NCBI GenBank assembly: GCA_024180945.1
Contig: JAKSGN010000037.1
Location: 1,741,501 to 1,805,500, forward strand
DNA: 64,000 nt
Direction: 5' to 3'
Source of the DNA: Macrophomina tecta
Lineage: Eukaryota > Ascomycota > Dothideomycetes > Botryosphaeriales > Botryosphaeriaceae
The notes under the pieces were generated by a model that searched no databases, was not told the DNA's origin, and was given only the letters and a program-made list of their open reading frames with translations. Each line of letters begins with the position of its first letter. Within the stretch, counting starts at the first letter, position 1. Positions 22,265 to 33,379 of the stretch are shown piece after piece. A program made the translations under genes and the position numbers.

Positions 22265-23400
22265 GTACTAAAGTACTCTTAGTAATTTATTTTACTAGAG
22301 TTTATTATAGATCTATCTAAGTTAAGAGAACTACTTACTAAAATTAAGTATAACTTAATTCTAGTTATTATTAATAGAATAATAAAGTATATATAGTATC
22401 TACTATATCTTAAATTAGTAAATATAAAAGAACTTACCTATATATTTCTAAAAATAACTTTTAGTAATTATAAATTACTAGAAGAGCTTATATTAGATAA
22501 AAATTAACTATTTATATTTTAATTCTAATAAAGCTTTACTTAATAGCTTAGAGCTAAATATAAATTTTTAACTATAATATACTTCTAAATAGATAAATAA
22601 ATAGAATAAATAAACTAGATTCTAGAATAATATCTACACTACTATCTTAACTATATATAGAATAACTAGATTAAGCTATTATTACTTATATAATTTGCGT
22701 ATAATAGCTTAAAGGTATCTACTATATAAGAATTTCTATACTACGCTAACTATAACTATAAGCTAATAGCCTATAGATATCTAATACTAAGCGAGTTATT
22801 AGTCTAAAAAAAATTTTTAAAGTAGACTAGCTAAAAATACTCTATAAATAACTATATCTAGATCTTAAATTTATAGCCTTATAAATAGATAAATACTATA
22901 ATAGATAATACTAAAAGATACTAAAACTTAAAAGAAAAAATAAAGTTTATCTTTTAGTAAAAATTTTAAATAAAAAAAGAATAACTAACTAAGTAAAAAA
23001 TTAAATTTTAAAAAAATTAGTCTCTTTAAAATTAAAAAATAAATTAGAAAGGTTAATTTCTGCCTTAAATTATTAAATACTATATAAATATATCTAGTAT
23101 TTTATATTATTCTACTTAAATTAATACTTTAAGATACTATAATATTATACTAAATAGAAGAAATTATACTAGAAAATCTAGATACTAATAAAAATAAAAA
23201 CTAAAATATAGAATAAGTTCTAGATAATAGCTATATTAATAGTTAGTTTAAATACCTTCTTAAATAGAAGGGAGATTAGAATAATATTTAAAAACTACTA
23301 AAATTCTATAACTATTAAGAACTTATTAATAAGTTCTATTACTAAAATCTAGATTAACTAATATTACTAACTTATTATATATAAAGAACCTCAAATTAAA

Positions 23401-26400
23401 GTTAAAAAATAAAGACTATTATACCTAATTTACTAGCTTAAAATTCTTAGATAGCGTAGTACTAGAGCTAGTACTAGAAGATCTAATAAACTAAAATAAA
23501 TTTATAGTAATATTAGCTAAGACTATACTATATAAATACTTTAATAATCGCTCGTTCTTAGTATCTTTTAGGTTAACTATATTTTTAGTAGAAGAAAATA
23601 TTAAAGCTATTTTAAAATTCTCTAACTCTTCTAGTATACTAATAGCGTTAGACTTTTACTATAGTATTAGAGCGGCCTAGCACTCGAGTAGTATATACTA
23701 TTTTTTATATAGAATAATCTATTTATAATCTTTTATAACTAGTTCTTAAGAAAAAACTACTTAGCTTAAGCCTTATTTAAAGTATAGTAAAAACACTTAA
23801 CTAAAAAAAAAGAATTACTAAATAGAAATAAAAAAGAAGTAAAAATCTATAATTAAAATTCTCTAAGCTATTAGTATTATATTTAGTATAACTATTCCTC
23901 GTATATTTACTATAGTATAAAAAATCTAAGACTATTTTATAAACTATTTTTAGCGTACCTTCCTTGCGCTAGGTATTTAATAATAAATATTCGAAATAAA
24001 GAACTAGTATTACTACTTTTAATAAATTAATCTTAGCTCTAAGAGACTTATATTTAGCTATTTAGTCTAAATAAGAGTGAGCCTTAACTATACTAAAGAA
24101 AGTACGTTTAGGTAATATAATAAAACTTATAAAAAAAAATATAGAAAATCTAAAATATAAATAAAATAAATAAATCTTTAGGCTAAAGATCTTTAAGAAG
24201 GGGAATAGTATTATAAATTCTAAAAAATAAGAGCTTTATAATTTTATAAATAGAAAGCTTATATAGAAAAAGATATTATAGAAGCTAAAAACTCTTATAA
24301 ATAGTAGAGCTATATAGTTAAAATATTTATATAGGAAAACTAGTCTTAAGAAAAAAAATAGTATATATAGTTCTAAGCTAGATAGTAATAAAAGTCTATA
24401 TAAAAATAATACCTATATAGTATAATAACTACTTAAAAGAATAGTAGAACTAAGTTTTTATAGAAAAAAGATATCTATAAAAAAAAGATATAGATCTAAA
24501 AAATTAAGTTTAGATATAAGAAATAAATAAGAAAATATTAAATATATTATTTACTTATTATAGTAGAAGTTAGGTTTTAAAAAATAGGCCTTAGTACCTA
24601 AGTTATATAAAATCTACTTAGATTATAGTAATCTAAGATACTTAATCTAATACTATTAATCTAGCTACTTTAATCTAGCTAAACTAATCTAGATTATTAT
24701 AACTTTTATATACTATATAAGTATACTTATTAGATAATACTTTAATCTTTATAGTTAACTTAAGATTCTAATATAGACTTATTAAAGATAATAAGTCTAA
24801 TATATATTATATACTAATCTATTACGTAATTATTATTTATTATTTTAATTCTTTATTCTTCTCTTATTTTTTAAGATAAATCTTACTACTATCTAATTCT
24901 ACTAGATAACTTTAAAGTCTAATAAAAGAGGCGCCGTTATACTAAAAATTATACTAATAGTATAGTTAAAAGTATTAGTTTTTAGATAAAGAGACTTATT
25001 AGAGTTAAATATAATTAGTATTAGAACTTCTATAAAGATTTTTTTAAGTTAATTAAACGTCTTTTATTAGGGTTTTTTCTAGGTAAATAAGATATTTTTT
25101 TAAGTAAGTTAGATTAAAGATTTAGCTATATAGAAGTATTATTTAATAAAATACTAATAAAAGTTAATAAACTTTAAAAAGACTTATACTTCTTTAATAT
25201 TTCTTAGTTTAGACTATTTTAGAATATCTTTTATCTTTTTTAAATCTATAACTACTTTTTTTAATCTAATAGTAAAGTCTAGAAATTTAATCTTCTAGGT
25301 ATAGAAGATATATTTTTTTAATTTAACTAAAAGACTATATTTAAGTAGTTTCTAGAAAATTCTAGAGATATATTTCTTATATTTCTTAAGAATTCTTAAG
25401 TAAATTAGAATATTATTAAGATAAGCTATATAAAATCTATTTAAATATTTTTATAGAATATAGTTAATAAGGGCTTAGAATATAGTAAGAGTATTAGTAA
25501 GTCTAAAGAGTATTACTAAATATTTATATAGATTATATTAAGTTTAAAATATAGTTTTTTATTTATATTCTTCTTTAATTTAGATAAGATAGTATTTATT
25601 CTATAAATTTAGTTTAGTAAAGAACTATACTTCTAAAAGATAATCTCTTAGTTTATTAATATAAAGTAGAGAATAGTAGTTCTTAATAGTAATATTATTT
25701 AAATATCTATAATCTATATAAAAATATAACTTATCTTCTAGTTTTAGTATAAAGAGAACGAATAATTTTACTAAAGACTAAAAGAATTAAATATATTTTT
25801 TTTAGTAATAGATCTAGGTATTTTTTATTACTTATAATTCTTTTTTTAATATTAGATATAAGCCTAAATTAAGGTTAAGTATTTAGTTTTAGATTAATCT
25901 TATAGTTCTATAGTTAGTATTTTAGTAGTATATTTTTAATTTTTTCTCTAAAAATCTTCTTAAACTAATAGTATTTCTTAGAAACACCGTTAAAATACTA
26001 TTTATATATTCTAGTAGAATTATTTTTTTTTATAAATATTAGATAGTTTAGTTCTTCTTATTTAATAGTACTAATTTATTAAATTCGTTCTTTATTTATA
26101 GTAGTAGAGTAATATTATATTATTTTAATTATTTATCTCTTTTTTTATATTCTTTCTAGTATAGCTTTTAAGATTAGACTTATATAGGTAATAAATTTAG
26201 CTATAGTATATAGTTTCTATTTTAGTTCTTTTTAATTTTATTTTTTAGACTTAAGAATAATTTCTTTATTATTCTAGTTATATTATACTTTCTATTTCTT
26301 TTACTAAGGGATACTAAGAATAATATTATATTTAGAAATTTTAGTAATATTTAAATAGATACGTTCTTTATAATCTTTATATTTAAGAATTAATTTTAAG

Positions 26401-28226
26401 ATTTTAATAATTATCTTTCTATCTTTAAAGAAGCTAGGTAATCTATTAACTATTTTTAGCTAATAAAATTAGTTCTTTTTTTAGAGCTTTAGATTAGCTT
26501 TTTCTATAAATTAGTTTAAGATATAGTTTTCTTATAATACTAAGTTAATAAGAGTAAGCGCTTATCATTTATTAATCTTTATTATAATAATCTAATAGTT
26601 TTTATATTCTATAGAGTCTTTTTTATTCTCTAGTAGGTATTCTATAGTATTTCCGATTAATATTACTATAATTCTATAGAGTAGAGGGCTCGCCTACTAT
26701 AGCCCTAGTTTAGTAGATATTTCTAGTTTTTTAAATAGTATTTACTAATATTCTTAGCTTTTTAGTAAGTTAGGTAGACTTCAATACTATAGATAGACTA
26801 GTAGAGAGTATTATAATTAAAAGTTTTAGATTATTCTCTAATAGCTAAGATAGTTTTTTTATTATTAGTTCGCTAATTACTAGTTTATTTATCTAGATAG
26901 TTTCTACTAATATATCTATACTTTTTATAATAAAAGTAAAGATTTTTTTTATATTAGTATTATTCTTCTTTTAGCGCTAATTAAGGAGTTCTTTATTAGT
27001 TAATATCTAGGTCTATAGAGTTTCTTAGTAGTAGACTATTATAGAATTAGATAGTATTAGTAGTATTTTTAAAAAATCTTTTTATCTTCTAGAAGCGATT
27101 ATATATATATAAGTTAATCTAGATTATAGTATATACTATCTTTTAGTACATAGTAAATAGCTTAGTATAGGTGAATTTATTCTTAATATAGTTCTTAAAT
27201 CTTTTATAGTAGAGTATATATAAGACTTTATTATTCTATTTAAGATATAAGGTATATAATTAAAACTAAATAGTATAGTTAGTGGCTAATCTAGTTTATT
27301 TTAGATAATAGATTTAATAGATAGTATCTTAGTAGTAATTCTTATTATTAAATATAGTATATAGTGCCTTAGTAAATTTTTTAAAACTATTAATAATTTT
27401 TTTAGTTTTTTTATATAGCTTAGCGCTATTCTAGTTAATCTAGTATAGTTTAAACTATCTAGTAGTATTACTTCTTAGATAGAAGCTAGCGAATAGTACC
27501 TTTTAAATATTATCTTAAAAGAAGATTTAATATATATAAAAGTATATTTAGATTTATTATAGAAATTTGTCTAGTTACCCTCTAGCCCTATTAAATATAT
27601 CTAGGGCCTTAATTTTTAGTTTAAAGGCTAGAGGTGCGACTAGGTCTATAGATTTAAGATTTAAGATAGGTTCTGTTGAATTTGGGTGAGTGAAGAGTAG
27701 TGAGGTCAGAAAGAGAGTAGATTCTGCCTGTCCTCTGAGAGGGAGGTAGGTATGCTTTGCTTATATACATAAATGAGTGCTTGAATAACCGAGGAGAATA
27801 GAAGCCGATATTGCTATCCGAAGCTTGTGAAGATGAGGAGTAGTGAGGAGGTGGCAAAGAGTAGATGCTGATCTGTAGCAATAAGGCAAAATAGTCTGAC
27901 AGGTTCTTATATAACTTTCTAATTAGTTATTAGGGTCTATATTAAATAGATAGTTATAGAAGTTAGGTTTTAGGTTAGGCGAGCTATTTATTTAGATTAC
28001 TCCTATTAGTCGAGTTTGAGGTACTATATAGTAGCTTAAAGATTCTAGATAAGCCCGTATAGAACCTACGTAGGGTCTTAAGATTAAGGTTAGGGCGGGG
28101 ATTATCTCTTAGTTATAGGCACGTCTTCCCCTTAGAAATTATATTAGAGTAGAAAACTTTTATTATTTATAGTTAGTATTTTTTACTAGGTAATTACCTC
28201 TAGTACCTATAGAGTAGTAGTTAAAG
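23401..28226 (-). mobile_element. Ty3/gypsy retrotransposon remnant, minus orientation
   Basis: The minus strand around 25340-25460 encodes AYLNNILIY, the reverse-transcriptase YLDDILIYS motif with Asp to Asn changes. It continues at 25050-25340 with a gypsy-like KIKFLDFTIRLKK and VQVFLRFINFYQYFI. The frame is full of stops and the DNA is RIP-rich. The orientation fits the LTR pair at 15708 and 28970, so this is probably the interior of the outer element. I could not recognise gag or protease between 26 and 28 kb. The left boundary with the plus-strand gypsy element is uncertain. Confidence 0.6.
27640..27900. other. GC-normal patch within the RIP block
   Basis: About 260 bp of ordinary composition with abrupt AT-rich edges. 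The minus strand has a 75-codon open frame (MLQISIYSLPPPHYSSSSQ...) of no recognised family. It may be a short unmutated insertion or a segment below RIP's length threshold. Confidence 0.35.
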
Positions 28227-28603
28227 TATTACGCCAATACTCTTTCTAGGGGAGGTCCGGCGTATTATTAGGTAACTTAGGCTTTCTAGGGGCTGTTATA
28301 GTAGGTAAGGAAGGTTTATATAGTAGTAGAATAAAAATTAATTAATAAGTTAACTATAAGGGTCCTATCTACTATAAACGAGTATAGCCTATATATATAG
28401 GGTATTTAGTTAGATCACGGTAGATTACTAGCTAGCTTACCGTAATCTAGTAAGTCGAGTAATTTATAGTTAGTATGCTAGGTAATAGATCTACCTTCTA
28501 CCCTTTAGGGCGTGATCTGAACTAAGAATTTCCCACTCCGAGGGGTTAGGGTCTTTTCTAGGGAGTGGGGCCGTCCTTCCTCCGTCCCCTCTAGCTAGTG
28601 TTA
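28227..28603. repeat. Extra LTR copy (variant) beside the right LTR
   Basis: Begins TATTACGCCAATACTC, a RIP version of the LTR start. It matches the first 150 bp or so of the outer LTRs and then diverges (a GGTAGATTACTAGCTAGCTTACC region instead of the UGG-rich part). It lies in the same orientation directly before the right LTR, so the block carries a tandem LTR or a solo LTR of a sister element. Confidence 0.65.
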
Positions 28604-28970
28604 TAATATATGCCGACGCTCTTTCTAGGGAAGGTCCGGCATATCGTTAGATAAATTAGGCTTTCTAGGGATTGTTATAGTAGGTAGGGGAGGTTCATAT
28701 AGTAGTAGGATAAAAATTAATTAATAAGTTAACTACGAAGGTCCTATCTACTAGTAACGAATATAGGTTATATATATCAATCTGGTTGGCCATTCGTTGG
28801 CCGGAGGTGTGGTGTTGTTTGGCCAGTAGGCTAGCCATTAGCCGGGAACGTGCACTGGAGGTCACGTGGTTTGGCCAACGGGGCTCGGGGCGGCGCTAGA
28901 TAATCCGGTGGTGCCCTTTCTGCATCGCCCCTATCGTCCCTACTGTGTCCCTCTTTCCTGGGTCGTAATA
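28604..28970. repeat. Right LTR of the composite insertion
   Basis: Pairs with 15708-16069. The 3' half is GC-normal and much less RIP-mutated than the left LTR. It ends CGTAATA immediately before the GCATC target duplicate. The exact start is uncertain by a few bases because of small indels near TATGCCGACGC. Confidence 0.8.
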
Positions 28971-29070
28971 GCATCAATGTGGCAGCTGGGAGGCGCTTTT
29001 GGCGTGGGCTGCGCAGAACGGCTATGTGCACGGCTTACGGGAGCGAGGGTCAAGACATCAACGCGGTTAG
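28971..29070 (+). pseudogene. 3' end of UstYa-like gene 2, severed by the retrotransposon block
   Basis: Right after the GCATC duplicate the sequence reads, in the frame left open at 15707, a C-terminus typical of UstYa proteins: the VHxC..W element is regenerated across the junction (VHQCGSWEALLAWAAQNG), ending at TAG 29068-29070. The 5' part at 14822-15707 ends GTG CAT C and this part begins AA TGT GGC, so the codon CAA is restored exactly. Its stop lies 5 bp from the stop of the convergent prolyl-4-hydroxylase gene. Confidence 0.85.
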
Positions 29071-29075
29071 ATTGG

Positions 29076-29916
29076 CTATTTGGCGTCTGTCTTTATCCAA
29101 ATGTTCATGCCTGTTTTGGTGCCCTCGCCGACAGGCAGCCCCGCGTGCAGCGTCCGCACGTCTCCAGACCCGTTCTTCAGCAGATTTATCCAGAACACTC
29201 CGCTGCCCACCTCGGGCCGTAGGGCCAAGCCGACGCCCTCATCACTGGTTCCGAAACGCTTATCGTCGCACTTGCTGAGCGGCGGCGGCGGCAGCTCGGG
29301 GAAGTACGTCTGCCCGCCGCTGGTGAAGTTGACTTCGAGATAGACGAAAAAGCTGGCGAGCCTGTTGTAACGGCGGCCGCCAGAGTCCTCGAGTGGCTCG
29401 TAAAACCAGTCGTAGTGCATGCCGAATAGCTGCGCCTCCCTGTAGCGCACCAGTTGTAGCGCCTCCACGTCCGTGTGAGGTAGGAAACCAATGAACGCGA
29501 GGGCGCGCCCGGCCACGGTGCTGACTATTGGGTCGCCACCGGGCAATACGCACGACGAAGACGTTCGGTACGACAGTGGCAGCTGGGACTGGTCGGTTCC
29601 GTTACTGAACACCCGCGATGGGGCGTAGAGCGGCTCACTGCAGGCTGTCAGCGCTGTTGTGCGGAAGAAGGACGCGGGTGGGCTGCCACCCGAGCTTGAG
29701 CAAGTACGAAGCTTCGTTGGGAGAGATGAATTCGTCCAGAAAAATTACCAACGGGTCCGTCGAGAGTATCTCTGTCTTATACCCATGGTTGAGTGCTTGG
29801 CCGAAGAGAGTGGGCGTCGCATGCGGAAGGCTGAATAGCCGGCGGTGAAGGAGAACTGGAAGCAGGCAGGCTGCAACACCAAGCCCCGATCGCGCCCAGT
29901 TCGAGACCATGGTCAT
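29076..29916 (-). CDS. Prolyl 4-hydroxylase-type 2-oxoglutarate/Fe(II) dioxygenase
   Basis: Two exons (29690-29916 and 29076-29637; intron 29638-29689) encode 262 residues. The N-terminus has a signal anchor (residues 10-23, GLGVAACLLPVLL). The catalytic domain begins VIFLDEFISPNEASYLL, then YRTSSSC, a conserved P4H strand. Iron ligands are His150 and Asp152 (GMHYDWF) and His240 (RTLHAGLPV), with Lys250 (EGTKTG) for 2-oxoglutarate. All catalytic residues are present, so the gene looks functional. These enzymes hydroxylate prolyl residues, usually in the ER, and some act in secondary metabolism. It was the immediate convergent neighbour of UstYa gene 2 before the retrotransposon arrived, which fits a cluster tailoring role. 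The start at ATG 29916 is chosen for the anchor and good ACC context. Confidence 0.82.
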
Positions 29917-30017
29917 ATGGCTTGGACTCTCTGTCGGTTCACAAAGACTGTTCCGGGGTCCAGGTGGGGATATATTAAATATCGCAAGGCTGTCCAAGGC
30001 AGCGGAAAGCGAAAGCC

Positions 30018-30044
<27 letters not shown>
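30018..30044. repeat. Poly-A tract of 27 A
   Basis: Upstream of the prolyl-4-hydroxylase gene, next to a fragment that reads as membrane protein on the minus strand. It could be a slippage tract or the scar of a poly-A-tailed insertion. Confidence 0.8.
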
Positions 30045-30048
<4 letters not shown>

Positions 30049-30178
30049 TGAGCAATTTGTTCGGTAACGTCAGAAGCGTGAATGACGCGTGGCGGATAGC
30101 AAAGAAGTACAGAGGGGTTCCGTATCCGGCGAAGAATGGTAGGACAGGGATGGCTGCGCTCATAAAGATCATATTATA
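30049..30178 (-). other. Possible membrane-protein exon fragment
   Basis: The minus strand reads MIFMSAAIPVLPFFAGYG then TPLYFFAIRH, hydrophobic and coding-like, but with no recognised family and no clear partner exons. It may be a leftover of a lost cluster gene (fungal clusters often contain small multi-span proteins) or chance. Confidence 0.2.
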
Positions 30179-30622
30179 GGTAGGTCAAGCTATCAGACAT
30201 CTTGACAAGCCCCGATGCACAGAAAAACAAGTTTGCTGAAGGTTCCACTGTACAACATATGCATGCACGCCCTGCTAATCTTCACGCTAGCGGGAGCGTA
30301 CACGTTCAATTCTCGCTGCATGCGTGTGCACACTGCTGCGGCCAGGTGCAGTCAGCATTACACGATCCTCTTTTAAGAATTCAAGGGTTATAGCTTAGGG
30401 GTTGGTCGTGCCCATACAAGGTTGAAGGCATGGGCTGTCTAGTGGTGTTACTACTCGACAGGCTTTCCACACGTAAGAAGAATCTGGACCAGACACCGGC
30501 CGCAGAAGGTCAATTCTTATCTTCTGAATATCAAACCATGTAAGTGGGTCACTGCGGCAGCTACAAAGGAGCGGAATGTGGATCGAACCGTAGAAAAGCC
30601 GTCCCCACAGATGCTATGCGCA
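30179..30622. other. Intergenic, nothing recognised
   Basis: 444 bp between the fragment above and the MFS stop codon. No coding signal, repeat or RNA feature seen. Confidence 0.4.
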
Positions 30623-32136
30623 CTATACTTCCCGACTCTCCTCACAAAGGGTCTGGAAGGGGTAAGTCATCAGCAAGACAGATGCGGTGATGCATCCGCT
30701 CAGCCAATATGGCACGGCCATGCTGAAGCCATGCGTCCCCAGTCCGCTCGCGAAAACATTTGGCCAGATCTGACTAGCTCCAACTCCTGCCATAGTCTCA
30801 ACCATAGCAATAACTGTGTAAAGCGTTGTGATATCCTTCTCAGGGCACATGCCCGTCAGAATCGACCTGAAACTATCGTAAACACCGCTGCCGAATGCGT
30901 AGACGGTTATGGCGGCAAAATACTGGTAGCCGGAAGTAGATGATCCGATCAGGAACGCTCCCACGGCCCTTGCAACGAGGCTTAGGCGCAGAATTCGTAG
31001 GTCGACCCGCTACTTTGACCCAAGTGCAGATAGGAAATAGCGTGCTGCAGTCGGGAGACTAGCTAAGACAAGAGTGCAGACGAGAGACCCGTAAGCCTGA
31101 GACAGGGCTACCTCAGCATATGTCCAGCCGAACATGATGCTGGCCCACTGCATGTCAATGATGTTGATGCCCAGGGCTAGGGTTTTGAGAAAGCAAATGG
31201 CCAAGGCCAGGCGAAAGACCTGGAGGCGTAGAAGCTGGCGTAGAAATACGAGGAACTCACGGTCGGCGGTTGGGAACGGCAGCCTGCTTGATCACTGAAC
31301 CCGTGTAGGCGGCGCTGCGGAATGAGCCTCGCGTGCGGCCGGAGTGGGGGTGCTGAATAGGAGGATGAACGGGATGGTGAGTGAGTGCAAGCCGACGGGG
31401 GCTGGAAACATGAGGAAGGGCGCGTAGTGCAGCAGAACGGCACTTGAATCTTGCGCGATTACCCGGGAAACAAGCAAAATCGAGGTCATGATGAAAAATG
31501 CCGGTGCCCTAATCAACGTTGAGGTACTGCTCATACTGAGGGCGCGTGTGTTGATGCTCACCGGTGCTCTGCTGCCACAGCCTCGGCAAGCCGGGCGAAA
31601 AGGAACACGAATGCCATGCGGTCACCACCGCCCGGCAAAGTGAAGAGGTAGGTAAGATAGATGGCTTTGAGAGAAAATACCTGCGGGAGATGGCCTGTAG
31701 AGCTGTTAAAGACGTCGCGGGAGGCAGGTGGCCGCTTACAGACGAGGAAGAAGTAGGCCATGGACAGAGGCGTGCTGATGGCTCCCGCGAGCAGGATCGA
31801 CCTCCTTGCTACCATACCCGCTAGCCAGGCGTAGAACAGCGCCAGAAGCAGTACTGGGGACGCAGGCGAGTGTGAGCCAAGCCAAGACGCAGCGCAGCGG
31901 CGAGACTCACGCTGGACTGAGATGGCAAGATGTAGGCGGCTGCTGACGGCGGCAAGGCGAGCCTGCACCGGCGCCGCCTTGCAGTGGGATGGCGGAGAGG
32001 AGGCATCGGCATAAAAGTCACGGCAGACTGCCTTCTCCAGCCACGGGGTTTGCGCGCCCTCGTAAATCGTGCTGCTCAGCGTGATGAGCACGAGCACGAT
32101 CGGGGTGGCGCCGGCATTGGAAAGCGAAGAGGCCAT
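30623..32136 (-). pseudogene. MFS transporter, disrupted by two in-frame stops
   Basis: Exons 31911-32136, 31740-31853, 31562-31694 and 30623-31526 line up in one frame of about 458 positions, the size of a 12-span MFS protein. Hydrophobic spans include TPIVLVLITLSSTIYEGAQ, SILLAGAISTPLSMAYFFLV, LGINIIDMQWASIMFGW and YFAAITVYAFGSGVYDSF. The frame is closed by TGA at 31292-31294 (between two cytosolic-looking loops) and TAG at 31010-31012 (before RVDLRILRLSLVARAVGAF). The third intron would be only 35 nt (31527-31561), which is doubtful. CGA to TGA and CAG to TAG explain the stops. The substrate is unknown; position suggests export of the product of the neighbouring tailoring genes. Confidence 0.65.
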
Positions 32137-33379
32137 GACCGGCAGTGAGGGAACAGGTTCGCAGCATTGTTTGTGGGCCGGCGGAAGCAGCAATATAAGG
32201 CTTGCGCAGCGTTAACATCCGCAGCTGACCCGATTAGGGAGGGGTTGCAACTTCAGGCCCCCCATCTGCAGTTTCAGTTACACACTGTTTTGGCGACGCA
32301 GGGGCCCCCTGGCGCCGTATTGGGACTGGAAACTGTAGCTCGTATACACAAAGTGTACAGAAGCTCCAGAAATCGATAGAAGGAGCTGCTAATCGAGGTG
32401 TGCTTATGACACCAAGAGGAATGCGGCGTAGGCTCCTACTGGGCGACGTCCTTCTGGGCTGCAGCGCAAGGCACCATTAAATACTCAGCCCAGCAGACGT
32501 ACATACCCTACCAGCTCCTGCAAGAAAGTTTAAATTTTTATATTCTCTAAGCTAAGAAAGGCCAAGACTACGTAAAAATCGGAAGAGTCTAAGAAATTGT
32601 AATTTTCTACCCTATCTCTGCGAAGTATTAGAGAGTAATTAGATATTTATAATGTAAATAGCCAATCCTATAAATACACATAATTTTAGAAAAACTTGGT
32701 AATGAGTTATGAGTAATCTAGGAATCATGCTTTCGAAGTTGTGGAAAACATTTGGGGGTTCGCGACATTGACAGTCGAGCTGGTACTTGGCATACGGCCG
32801 GCATATAACAGCTGCCGATGACGAGACCCCCACCTTTCCTCCCAACCGAAACGTGGCTGTTCAACGCCGAAAGCTGCAAAACCTCCCCATTGAGCCGGCC
32901 ACTGATGCCGTGGCCGAATGCGCCCGGTGGGTGCTGGGGTGCTGTTGACCACCAGGGCGACGAAATCAGAACAGCCATCCCATACAAAGAAGACACGGGT
33001 CTCGGGTCGGTGCGCACTGGCGGATGAGATGGAATCCGACAGATTGCGGGGGATGCGCGAAGTAGTGGCGCCGTGTTGTGACTCGTGACCGGTGGCGATG
33101 CGATGGCGCGCCCCGCAGCGGGCAGCGGCACGGGCCGTGGCGATCGTAGATGTGGGATTGATGATCATGCATTCACACGACATGAGCGCAAAAAAACAGG
33201 TTCACGCGAGGCCTCGGGTGTAGTCGCTGCCCGGCTTTTGCTGTCGCTGCGGATGAGTGGGAGCTGTGACGTGATGCGGAAAAGTCGTTGCCGCGCACTC
33301 GCCCACCAGCCAGTTCCACCTCCCCCTCCACCTCCACCACCCTCACCCCCCACCCCCACGCACTCCGCTGCCGGCCAGC
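32137..33379. other. Intergenic region between MFS and ABCC genes
   Basis: 1.24 kb between divergent genes. 32520-32720 is a small AT-rich patch. 32725-33183 has overlapping open frames on the minus strand (for example AVLISSPWWSTAPQHPPG) that I cannot assign; they could be a degraded gene. A CCACCT-rich pyrimidine tract at 33315-33355 lies just upstream of the ABCC start. Confidence 0.4.

Larger units (their letters stand above)
16070..23400 (+). mobile_element. Ty3/gypsy retrotransposon remnant, plus orientation, split by two pogo insertions
   Basis: Despite many stops the plus strand still spells gypsy pol landmarks. An RNase H stretch lies at about 19600-19790 (FLAIIIVFKK, then NLSYFTTTKKLN). 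The integrase zinc-binding start is at 20210-20400 (KLIKNIYKALVYSY, YYFLGLKRII). The integrase core resumes after the pogo relic at 22350-22560 (YNLILVIINRIIKYI, AYIFLK-like, LLEELILDKN). A chromodomain-like tail is at about 23190-23330. Catalytic Asp codons often read Asn, as RIP produces. Its orientation is opposite to the RT at 25.4 kb, so it belongs to a different element. The left boundary is uncertain. Confidence 0.65.
15708..28970. mobile_element. Composite LTR-retrotransposon insertion, 13.3 kb, RIP-degraded, with nested elements
   Basis: Outer LTRs at 15708-16069 and about 28604-28970 match over their whole length except for C/T and G/A differences. The left one begins TGTTACG and the right one ends CGTAATA (TAACA with CA to TA). 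A 5-bp duplication, GCATC, flanks the block and the interrupted gene resumes in frame after it. The interior is AT-rich and dense in TA dinucleotides and stops, as expected from RIP. Inside are a minus-strand gypsy RT, a plus-strand gypsy pol, an intact pogo element and a decayed pogo element. A purine-rich tract read on the minus strand beside the left LTR (complement of about 16071-16085) suggests the outer element is minus-oriented. Confidence 0.85.

Noticed and set aside
28921..28926. TGCATC as the target duplication of the LTR block
   Set aside because: It lies inside the region where both LTRs still align; the copy at 28971-28975 is the one followed by in-frame UstYa sequence.
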